DNA of 64,000 nt from Sulfurimicrobium sp031426915. Its GTDB lineage: Bacteria; Pseudomonadota; Gammaproteobacteria; Burkholderiales; Sulfuricellaceae. The position numbers were made by a program, and so were the translations under genes. Below are positions 31,104-40,173 of the stretch, one piece after another. The stretch is taken from the NCBI GenBank assembly GCA_031426915.1, contig JASJPB010000043.1, positions 10,579 through 74,578 of the forward strand, given 5' to 3'. Position 1 is the stretch's first letter, and each line of letters begins with the position of its first letter. The notes beneath the pieces were generated by a model, which was not told where the DNA came from, did not search any database, and worked only from the letters and a program-made list of their open reading frames with translations.

Positions 31104-32489
31104 ATGCACGAAACAGAAAGGATGACCTCCATCGAACTGCGCGCCAGCGCAGGCCTGGCGGGCATTTTCGGCCTGCGCATGCTGGGCATGTTCCTGATCC
31201 TGCCGGTGTTCGCCATCTACGCCACCACCCTTCCCGGTGGCGACAACCATGCCATGATCGGACTTGCGCTGGGCGCTTACGGCTTGACCCAGGCAATGCT
31301 GCAATTGCCGTTCGGCATGGCCTCGGACCGTTTCGGGCGCAAGCCGGTGATTTATTTCGGCCTGGTGCTGTTCGTCCTGGGCAGCTTTGTTGCCGCTTCC
31401 GCCCATGATATTTTCTGGATTGTCGTGGGGCGTTCGATTCAGGGGGCGGGGGCGATTTCCGCAGCTGTTACCGCTCTACTTGCCGACCTTACGCGTGAAG
31501 AACACCGCACCAAGGCCATGGCGATGATCGGTTCCACCATCGGCCTCATGTTCGCCGCCTCAATGGTGCTCGGGCCCGCGCTGTACCAGTCCATCGGCGT
31601 GCCGGGCATGTTCGCTTTGACTGGCATCCTGGCTTTGCTGGCGATCGTGGTCGTGGCCAAGGTGATTCCCGATCCCAAGGCCAGCCATTTCCATTCCGAT
31701 GCCGAGATGGCGCCGGCACGGCTCAAGGATGTGTTGCGTGACAAGCAGCTATTGCGCCTCGATTTCGGGATTTTTGCGCTGCACGCGGCACAGATGGCGA
31801 TGTTTACCGTGATTCCGCTGGCCATCAAGGAAACCGGAGGGCTGGCTTGGAACGAGAGCCAGCACTGGAAGATTTATCTGCCGGTAATGCTGGCCGCTTT
31901 TGCGTTGATGGTGCCGGCGATCATCATTGGAGAGAAAAAAGCCAAACTGAAGCAGATATTCGTTTTCGCCGTGTCCCTGCTGTTCCTGAGCCAGCTTATG
32001 ATGAGCGTCCTGGTCGGAAACTTCTGGGGCATCGTGGCCATGTTGCTGATATTTTTCATCGCCTTCAACATTCTCGAAGCCAGCCTGCCCTCGCTAATTT
32101 CCAAGATCGCGCCGGCACAGTCCAAGGGCACCGCGATGGGTGTGTATAATACTTCACAGTCTCTTGGCCTGTTCGTGGGCGGCGTAATTGGCGGCCTGCT
32201 GGCGCACAATTTCGGCTATTTCGCGGTATTTGCCTTTGGCGCGGTGCTGACCGGCTTGTGGTTGTGGATGGCGCTGTCCATGCGCACCCCGCCGGCGGTG
32301 AAAACCAAAATGTACCACCTCGAGGCAATGGACGAGGCCAGCGCGCGCGATTTGGCGCGGCAACTGGCAGCAGCGACAGGCGTGATGGAGGCGGTGGTAT
32401 CGGCTGATGAAGGCGTGGCTTATCTCAAGGTCAACCTGGCCGGGTGGGATGAAGAACACGTGTTGAAACTAATCGAGGGAGGGGCGTGA
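31104..32489 (+). CDS. MFS transporter of the YajR type
   Basis: Inner-membrane transporter with about 12 membrane helices and a C-terminal ferredoxin-like cytoplasmic domain. The 461-residue product resembles E. coli YajR along its length: FGLRMLGMFLILPVFAIYA in the first helix, motif A GMASDRFGRKPVI, LTREEHRTKAMAMIG, and LPSLISKIAPAQSKGTAMGVY. The last 70 residues match the YAM domain region. The substrate of YajR is not established. The start is uncertain: ATG 31104 and 31122 are possible and neither has a clear Shine-Dalgarno. ssb begins two bases after its stop. Confidence 0.85.
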   Translation: MHETERMTSIELRASAGLAGIFGLRMLGMFLILPVFAIYATTLPGGDNHAMIGLALGAYGLTQAMLQLPFGMASDRFGRKPVIYFGLVLFVLGSFVAASAHDIFWIVVGRSIQGAGAISAAVTALLADLTREEHRTKAMAMIGSTIGLMFAASMVLGPALYQSIGVPGMFALTGILALLAIVVVAKVIPDPKASHFHSDAEMAPARLKDVLRDKQLLRLDFGIFALHAAQMAMFTVIPLAIKETGGLAWNESQHWKIYLPVMLAAFALMVPAIIIGEKKAKLKQIFVFAVSLLFLSQLMMSVLVGNFWGIVAMLLIFFIAFNILEASLPSLISKIAPAQSKGTAMGVYNTSQSLGLFVGGVIGGLLAHNFGYFAVFAFGAVLTGLWLWMALSMRTPPAVKTKMYHLEAMDEASARDLARQLAAATGVMEAVVSADEGVAYLKVNLAGWDEEHVLKLIEGGA

Positions 32490-32490
32490 C

Positions 32491-32940
32491 ATGGCATCGG
32501 TAAACAAGGTAATTCTGGTCGGCAACCTGGGCAAGGACCCGGAAGTGCGCTACATGCCCAGCGGCGAAGCGATTACCAACATCACCGTGGCGACCACGGA
32601 TACGTGGAAAGATAAAAGTGGTGAGAAGCAGGAAAAAACCGAATGGCATCGCGTCGCCTTCTTCAGCAAGCTGGCCGAAATCGCTGGCGAGTACCTGAAA
32701 AAAGGCAGCCAGGTTTACATCGAGGGGCGTCTGCAAACCCGCAAGTGGCAGGACAAGGAAGGCCATGACCGCTACACCACTGAAATCGTTGCCGACCGCA
32801 TGCAGATGCTGGGCTCGCGTGGCGGCAGCGGCAACAGTTTCGAAGTGATGGACAAGGAACCGGCCGGAGGCGGTACGGCGAAACCAGCCAAGAAACCGGG
32901 CGGAGAGTTTGATGATTTCGAGGATGATATTCCGTTCTAG
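32491..32940 (+). CDS. ssb: single-stranded DNA-binding protein
   Basis: Tetrameric protein that coats single-stranded DNA in replication, recombination and repair. The 149-residue product has the N-terminal OB fold (MASVNKVILVGNLGKDPEVRY), a short Gly/Pro-rich linker, and the acidic tip DDFEDDIPF that recruits partner proteins. GAGGGAGG within the end of the upstream gene is the ribosome-binding site, so it is coupled to the MFS gene. Divergent from uvrA, as in many proteobacteria. Confidence 0.97.
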   Translation: MASVNKVILVGNLGKDPEVRYMPSGEAITNITVATTDTWKDKSGEKQEKTEWHRVAFFSKLAEIAGEYLKKGSQVYIEGRLQTRKWQDKEGHDRYTTEIVADRMQMLGSRGGSGNSFEVMDKEPAGGGTAKPAKKPGGEFDDFEDDIPF

Positions 32941-33008
32941 CGATCTTGAATCAAGGGTGTGACGCCCCCATTTATAAAGCGTCATTTATGTTTTGCATGG
33001 AGTTTGCG

Positions 33009-33254
33009 ATGCCTATTTACGAATACCGTTGTGCCGATTGCGGTTTCCAGAAGGAATACATTCAGAAAATGAGCGATGCTCCGCTTTCTGTTTGCCCCGA
33101 ATGTGGCAAGGAAGCGTTCGGCAAGTTGTTGAGCGCAGCGGGCTTCCAGCTCAAGGGCAGCGGCTGGTACCAGACCGATTTCAAGGGCGGCTCCAAGCCC
33201 AAGGAAGAGGCTAAGCCCGCTGGCGGTTGCGGCGGCGGTTGCGCTTGCCATTAA
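33009..33254 (+). CDS. FmdB/CxxC-zinc-ribbon regulatory family protein
   Basis: Small putative zinc ribbon protein of 81 residues. ATG 33009 (MPIYEYRCADCGFQKEYIQKM) is preceded by GGAG at 32999-33002 and matches the family start. The ribbon is CADC...CPEC; the C-terminus is Gly/Cys-rich (GGCGGGCACH), common in this group. The family name comes from a formamidase/amidase regulator but the function of most members is unknown. Its position before a DUF502 gene and aspS is common in betaproteobacteria. Confidence 0.85.
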   Translation: MPIYEYRCADCGFQKEYIQKMSDAPLSVCPECGKEAFGKLLSAAGFQLKGSGWYQTDFKGGSKPKEEAKPAGGCGGGCACH

Positions 33255-33269
33255 GCCGAAGTCAAAGCT

Positions 33270-33307
33270 ACGCGGATTCGCCCCTCAGGCTGATCCGCGT
33301 TTGTCTT
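33270..33307 (+). terminator. possible weak terminator after the FmdB-type gene
   Basis: ACGCGGAT (33270-33277) and ATCCGCGT (33293-33300) form a perfect 8-bp stem with a 15-base loop, followed by TTGTCTT. The U tract is interrupted, so read-through into the next gene is likely. Confidence 0.5.
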
Positions 33308-33317
33308 GTTTAGATTC

Positions 33318-33935
33318 ATGAAACGCTATTTCATTACCGGATTGCTGATATGGGCGCCGCTCGGCATTACCGTGTGGGTGCTCAACCTGCTCGTCGGCAC
33401 TCTGGATCAGAGCCTCCTTCTCCTGCCCGAGTCGCTGCGCCCGCAAGCCGTGCTGGGGCACAATATCCCCGGCATCGGCGCGATCCTGACACTGCTGGTG
33501 ATTCTTCTCACCGGCTTATTGGCGGCAAATATCATCGGGCAGCGTCTGGTGCGCTTCTGGGAAGCCTTGTTGGCACGTATTCCGGTGGTCAAATCCATCT
33601 ATTACAGTGTCAAGCAGGTGAGCGACACGCTTTTTTCCGGCAACGGCGAGGCGTTCCGCAAAGTGTTGCTGGTGCGCTACCCCCATCCCGAAGCATGGTC
33701 GCTGGCTTTCCAGACCAATGTGCCGAGCGATGTTTCGGCACAGTTCGACGAGGAATATGTGGGCGTGTTCATTCCCACCACTCCCAGTCCGGTCAACGGT
33801 TTCTATTTCTACGTCAAGAGGAGCGAGACCATCGAGCTCAACATGAGCGTGGATGACGCGATCAAGTCCATCGTCTCCATGGGCGTGGTGGCGCCAAAGA
33901 AAGACCCAACCGCTGGAATCTACCCAGGCGACTGA
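33318..33935 (+). CDS. DUF502 family inner-membrane protein
   Basis: Membrane protein of unknown function. From ATG 33318 it has 205 residues, with a first membrane segment (about 5-30) containing LLIWAPLGITVWV and a second (about 55-78), then a conserved soluble domain with IPVVKSIYYSVKQV and VFIPTTPSPVNGFY, which are hallmarks of DUF502. An in-frame TTG at 33306 is possible. It lies between the FmdB-type gene and aspS. I do not assign a function. Confidence 0.85.
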   Translation: MKRYFITGLLIWAPLGITVWVLNLLVGTLDQSLLLLPESLRPQAVLGHNIPGIGAILTLLVILLTGLLAANIIGQRLVRFWEALLARIPVVKSIYYSVKQVSDTLFSGNGEAFRKVLLVRYPHPEAWSLAFQTNVPSDVSAQFDEEYVGVFIPTTPSPVNGFYFYVKRSETIELNMSVDDAIKSIVSMGVVAPKKDPTAGIYPGD

Positions 33936-34004
33936 TTGGCTTTCTCTCGGGTATAATTCGCCCTTTTGTTTCGCTCGTTCCAACTCGAATCGGATTCAAC
34001 CATG

Positions 34005-35801
<1,797 letters not shown>

Positions 35802-35829
35802 ACCAGACTGACAAATTTGGAGAATTGAT

Positions 35830-36210
35830 ATGCCCGTAACCCCTCACGACCTGGTGGTCGAAGCCAAAACCCAGATCAAGGAAGTCAGCTGTGACGAAGC
35901 GCAGGCGCTGCTCGGCAAGCGCGTGATCCTGGATGTGCGCGAATACGACGAATTCGCGGCAGGCCATCTTCCCGGTGCCATCAACATCCCGCGCGGCGTG
36001 CTCGAATTCAAGATCGGCATGGTGCCGGAAGCTGCCGCCAGGAATGCATCCTTGCTGATTTATTGCCGCACCAGCGGCCGCGCGGCGCTTTCCGCGGTGC
36101 AACTGCACCGGCTGGGCTATACCGACGTGATTTCCATGGGGGGTGGTTTCGATCAGTGGAACAACGAGCAGCGCCCCACGGAAAAACCGGAACCGATCAA
36201 TTTCGAGTAA
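35830..36210 (+). CDS. rhodanese-like domain protein
   Basis: Single-domain rhodanese of 126 residues, a sulfurtransferase fold that carries persulfide on an active-site cysteine. The catalytic loop is YCRTSGRAA with Cys79; VILDVREYDEFAAGHLPGAINIPRG is the typical CH2A-like start and GGGFDQWN the typical end. GGAG lies 9 bases before the ATG. It sits between aspS and nudB, where E. coli has yecD instead. Sulfur donor and acceptor are not deducible. Confidence 0.9.
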   Translation: MPVTPHDLVVEAKTQIKEVSCDEAQALLGKRVILDVREYDEFAAGHLPGAINIPRGVLEFKIGMVPEAAARNASLLIYCRTSGRAALSAVQLHRLGYTDVISMGGGFDQWNNEQRPTEKPEPINFE

Positions 36211-36233
36211 ATCCGACAGGCTCATTGGCCAGG

Positions 36234-36689
36234 ATGGCTTACAAAACTCCCGTCTCCGTCCTGGTCGTGATTTACACGCCCGACTTGCAGGTATTGTTGC
36301 TGGAACGTGCCGATCACCCGGCTTACTGGCAGTCGGTAACCGGCAGTTGCGAGCCCGGCGAAAGCCTGCACCAGACCGCGCAGCGCGAAGTGGCCGAGGA
36401 AACAGGGCTGGATGCCGGCTCATTCAAGCTCAGCGACTGGCGTACGCAGAATGTTTTTGAAATCTATCCCGAGTGGCGCCACCGTTACGCCCCCGGCGTA
36501 ACCCACAATACCGAACACATGTTCGGGTTGCTCATCCCCGAGCCGATGCCCATCAAACTGGCTGCGCGCGAACACCTCGATTGCGTCTGGCTGCCTTATC
36601 GCGAAGCGGCGCGGAAAGTGTTTTCCTGGACCAACGTGGCAGCGCTGGAACGCCTGCCCGAGATGGCAGCTGCCCATAGCGCAGATTGA
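36234..36689 (+). CDS. nudB: dihydroneopterin triphosphate diphosphatase
   Basis: Nudix hydrolase that removes pyrophosphate from dihydroneopterin triphosphate in folate synthesis. The 151-residue product has a full Nudix box: GSCEPGE, then REVAEETGL at about residues 38-60. MAYKTPVSVLVVIYTPDLQV and the WRHRYAPGVTHNTEH segment match NudB. The aspS-x-nudB order matches E. coli. The start has no clear Shine-Dalgarno; a TTG nine bases upstream is an alternative. Confidence 0.9.
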   Translation: MAYKTPVSVLVVIYTPDLQVLLLERADHPAYWQSVTGSCEPGESLHQTAQREVAEETGLDAGSFKLSDWRTQNVFEIYPEWRHRYAPGVTHNTEHMFGLLIPEPMPIKLAAREHLDCVWLPYREAARKVFSWTNVAALERLPEMAAAHSAD

Positions 36690-36762
36690 CAGCCAGGAAA
36701 TGCCCCGGCTAGCACAGCTGTGTTACATTTGTCGCATTATCGCAACAGGGTTGCCGGCAACG

Positions 36763-38967
36763 ATGAGTGCGCTTTCCACCAAGTATCGCGTTCCAGGAGA
36801 TTTCTGGGGGGGGCTGGCCGCCATGCTGGTTGCCTTGCCGGCGGCAGTGGCCTTCGGTGTTACCATCTATGCGGCGATCAGCCCGCAGTATGCCGCCTTC
36901 GGGGCGCTGGCCGGGATACTCGGCGCTACCGCGCTGGGACTGATCGCTCCGACCCTGGGCGGCACCGACCGTCTCATCAGCGCGCCCTGCGCCCCTGCTG
37001 CCGCCGTGCTGGCCGCGTTTGCGATCGAACTGGTCAAGCAGGGCGTGGCTCCCGGGACCATCGTCCTGCTGCTCACGGTACTTGGCATTCTGGCCGGTCT
37101 GATCCAGATGCTGATCGGCTTTATCGGCCTCGGAAAACTGATCAAGTACATCCCCTACACGGTGGTCAGCGGCTACCTGAGCGGCGTGGGCCTCATCATC
37201 ATCGGCAGCCAGATTCCGAAGTTTGTCGGCATACCTGCCGGCTCGGCCTGGTGGGAGGCGCTCCTTTCCGCGCAACTCTGGGACATGCGCAGCATTGCAG
37301 TCGGTTCGGCGACGGTGGTGGTGGCGCTGGTCGCGCCCAGGATCACGAAAGCCATCCCCGGCACCATCCTCGGCATTATCGCCGGCGTGGCGACTTACTT
37401 CGCGCTGGCCAATAACGATCCTTCCATGCTGACGCTGAGCGGAAACACGTTGGTGCTCGGACCCCTCGGTGCCACCGGAGAAGGCTATATCGGAGCGATC
37501 ACCGGGCGTTGGTATGAGATCGGCGAGTTGAAACTTTCCCAGGTCGCCGGCCTGCTCGGCAACGCGCTCACCCTCGCCGCGCTGCTCTCCATCGATACCC
37601 TGAAGACCTGCGTGGTGCTCGACCAGATGACGCGAACGCGTCACGAGCCCAACCGCGAACTGGCCGCGCAGGGGATCGCCAACGTTGCCTCGTCGGTCAT
37701 CGGCGGCATTCCCGGTTCGGGCACCATGGGTGCAACCATGGTGAATCTGAGCAGCGGCGCGCAAACCCGCGTTTCCGGCATCGCCGAGGGCGCGCTGTCG
37801 CTGCTGGCCGCACTGGCGCTGGGCTCGTTTATCGCCTGGATACCGATTGCCACCCTGGCGGGTGTTCTGATCGTCATCGGCTTGCGCATGATCGATACCG
37901 AACCCCTGCGCTTCCTCGAATCGCGTGCCACGGTGTTCGATTTCGCGGTAGTGGTTACCGTCATCGCTGCGGCGCTGACGGTCGGCTTGATCGCCGCCTC
38001 CGCCGCGGGTGTCGCCATGTCCATTATTCTTTTCGTGCGCGAGCAGGTCGGCGGTTCGGTGGTGCGGCGCAAGTCTTTCGTCAACCAGCGCTCGTCCACC
38101 TGGTACCGCCCCGAGGCCGAAATGCGCATCATCGAACAAAAAGGCGACAAGGCGGTCATTCTCGAATTGCAGGGCAGCCTGTTCTTCGGCACCACCTACC
38201 AGCTTTACTCGGAGCTCGAACCGGAAATCAAGACGCGTGATTTTGTCATTCTCGACATGCGGCGGGTGCAGTCTGTGGACATCACTGCCGCGCACATGCT
38301 TAACCAGGTGCGCGACATGCTGACGGAGCGCGGCGTTCCACTGCTGCTGAGCAACATCCGCGAGCAGTTGCCCAGTGGCAAAAACCTGCGCGAGTTCTTT
38401 GAACAGACCGGCTTTATCCGCGCCACAGACGCGATACCGGTTTTCCAGACCATCGAAGACGCAATCGAATGGGTGGAAGAGCGCCTGGTAGGCGACACCT
38501 TGCAAGCGGTCAACGAGGAAGTCCCCTTGATGTTGCAGGAAATGGAGCTGTTCCGGGGGCGCAAGGACGAGACCCTGGCCGATCTGGAAACGCGCATGGA
38601 ACAGCGCACCGTCAAGGCCGGGGAATGCATCTATTCGATTGGCGACGCGGGCAGCGAGCTTTACCTCATCCGTCGCGGCGAAATCCGGATCATGGCGCCG
38701 ATCAGCGGCAGCCGCCGCTTGCACCATATCGCAACCTTCGGACGCGGGGATTTTTTCGGTGGCCTGGCCTTCCTCGACGGCCATCCGCGTGGCGACAATG
38801 CCATTGCCCACGCCGACACCGACCTGTTCGTGCTCTCGCTCGCGCAGTTCAATCAGCTTTCGGAGGAACACAAGCGGCTGGCATTCACGCTGTTGAGCGC
38901 CATCTCCCGTACCTTGGCGCAGCGCTTGCGGCATGCCGATGGCGAGCTGACGCTGCTGCAGCAATAG
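36763..38967 (+). CDS. SulP-family anion transporter fused to STAS and cyclic-nucleotide-binding domains
   Basis: Inner-membrane SulP (SLC26-type) permease, a family that moves sulfate, bicarbonate or dicarboxylates. The 734-residue product has a SulP membrane core (about 10-400, with GTDRLISAPCAPAAAVLAAF and GGIPGSGTMGATMVN), a STAS domain (about 430-560, VILELQGSLFFGTTYQLYSE and SVDITAAHML), then a cNMP-binding domain (about 600-725, with AGECIYSIGDAGSELYLIRRG and FGGLAFLDGHPRGDNAIA, the phosphate-binding cassette). The fusion suggests that cAMP or cyclic di-nucleotides gate transport; the substrate is not clear. Start ATG 36763 is chosen for homology; no strong ribosome-binding site. Confidence 0.88.
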   Translation: MSALSTKYRVPGDFWGGLAAMLVALPAAVAFGVTIYAAISPQYAAFGALAGILGATALGLIAPTLGGTDRLISAPCAPAAAVLAAFAIELVKQGVAPGTIVLLLTVLGILAGLIQMLIGFIGLGKLIKYIPYTVVSGYLSGVGLIIIGSQIPKFVGIPAGSAWWEALLSAQLWDMRSIAVGSATVVVALVAPRITKAIPGTILGIIAGVATYFALANNDPSMLTLSGNTLVLGPLGATGEGYIGAITGRWYEIGELKLSQVAGLLGNALTLAALLSIDTLKTCVVLDQMTRTRHEPNRELAAQGIANVASSVIGGIPGSGTMGATMVNLSSGAQTRVSGIAEGALSLLAALALGSFIAWIPIATLAGVLIVIGLRMIDTEPLRFLESRATVFDFAVVVTVIAAALTVGLIAASAAGVAMSIILFVREQVGGSVVRRKSFVNQRSSTWYRPEAEMRIIEQKGDKAVILELQGSLFFGTTYQLYSELEPEIKTRDFVILDMRRVQSVDITAAHMLNQVRDMLTERGVPLLLSNIREQLPSGKNLREFFEQTGFIRATDAIPVFQTIEDAIEWVEERLVGDTLQAVNEEVPLMLQEMELFRGRKDETLADLETRMEQRTVKAGECIYSIGDAGSELYLIRRGEIRIMAPISGSRRLHHIATFGRGDFFGGLAFLDGHPRGDNAIAHADTDLFVLSLAQFNQLSEEHKRLAFTLLSAISRTLAQRLRHADGELTLLQQ

Positions 38968-39066
38968 TCTTCCCGGGCGTTTCCCCGCAGTCAGACGCGG
39001 GATGGGCTGGAATTTTGCGGCCAGTGTGGTAAGTTTACGCCTTTGCCTCGCAGCCATTAACCCGCC

Positions 39067-40173
39067 ATGTCCATTCCGATCCCCGCCGCCATTCCCTTCG
39101 ATCTGTATGCACGCCTCAGCGATGAGCAGTGCCTTGAGCGCATCGTGGCCGCCAAGGCCGCGCTGGGCAAACGGCTGGTGATCCTGGGGCATCATTACCA
39201 GCGCGACGACGTGATTCGCCATGCCGATTTCACCGGCGACTCGCTCAAGCTGTCGCGCCAGGCGGCGAATTCCGAAGCGGAATACATCGTGTTCTGCGGC
39301 GTGCATTTCATGGCCGAGGTGGCGGACATCCTGTCGCGTCCGGAGCAGGTTTCCATCCTGCCCGACTTGTCCGCCGGCTGCTCCATGGCGGACATGGCCT
39401 CGCTGGCCAAGGTCGAGCGTGCCTGGCGCGAGCTCAAGACGGTGCTCGATCCCGACCAGAGTGTCACCCCGGTCACCTACATCAATTCCGCCGCCGACCT
39501 CAAGGCCTTCTGCGGCGAGCACGGCGGCATCGTGTGCACCTCCGGCAATGCGCCAAAAATCCTCGAGTGGTCCTTCGCCCAGCGCGAAAAGGTATTGTTC
39601 TTCCCCGACCAGCACCTGGGACGCTGGAGCGGCTACAAGATGGGCATTCCGCTCGACGAAATGGTGCTGTGGGACTACGACCAGCCCATGGGCGGACTGA
39701 CGCCGGAACAGATCAAAAAAGCCAAAATCATCCTGTGGAAAGGCCTGTGCTCGGTGCACCAGATGTTCCAGCCCCAGCATATCCAGAAATTCCGCGAGCA
39801 GCACCCTGACGGGCTGGTGATTTCTCACCCCGAATGCAGCTTCGAGGTGTGCCAGTTGTCCGACTACGTCGGCTCCACCGAATACATCATCAAGACCATC
39901 GCCGAATCCGCGTCCGGCACCCACTGGCTGGTGGGCACCGAGCTTAACCTGGTCAACCGCCTGGCGAACCGCTTCAAGCCGGAAGGCAAGACGGTGCAGT
40001 TCATGTCTCCCACGGTGTGCATGTGCTCCACCATGGCGCGCATCGATCCGCAGCACTTGGCCTGGATTCTGGAAAATCTGGCGCAGGGCAGGGTGGTGAA
40101 CCAGATCAGGGTGCCGTCACAGGAGGCCGAACTGGCGCGCCTGTCGTTGCAGCGCATGCTCGACGCGTCTTGA
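39067..40173 (+). CDS. nadA: quinolinate synthase A
   Basis: 4Fe-4S enzyme that condenses iminoaspartate with dihydroxyacetone phosphate to quinolinate in NAD synthesis. The 368-residue product has the substrate motif ILGHHYQRDDVI and cluster-ligand cysteines in DLSAGCSMADMA, SHPECSFEV and VCMCSTMARID, matching E. coli Cys113, 200 and 297. Its stop codon is followed within 30 bases by a palindromic repeat element, and overlaps a possible TTG start for the next gene. Confidence 0.96.
   Translation: MSIPIPAAIPFDLYARLSDEQCLERIVAAKAALGKRLVILGHHYQRDDVIRHADFTGDSLKLSRQAANSEAEYIVFCGVHFMAEVADILSRPEQVSILPDLSAGCSMADMASLAKVERAWRELKTVLDPDQSVTPVTYINSAADLKAFCGEHGGIVCTSGNAPKILEWSFAQREKVLFFPDQHLGRWSGYKMGIPLDEMVLWDYDQPMGGLTPEQIKKAKIILWKGLCSVHQMFQPQHIQKFREQHPDGLVISHPECSFEVCQLSDYVGSTEYIIKTIAESASGTHWLVGTELNLVNRLANRFKPEGKTVQFMSPTVCMCSTMARIDPQHLAWILENLAQGRVVNQIRVPSQEAELARLSLQRMLDAS

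Noticed and set aside
36709..40056. Very long open frame (1115 codons) on the - strand opposite the SulP and nadA genes
   Set aside because: It lies wholly antisense to two well-supported genes, has low-complexity His/Arg/Gln-rich content and no recognisable domain. Long antisense frames are expected in GC-rich coding DNA.
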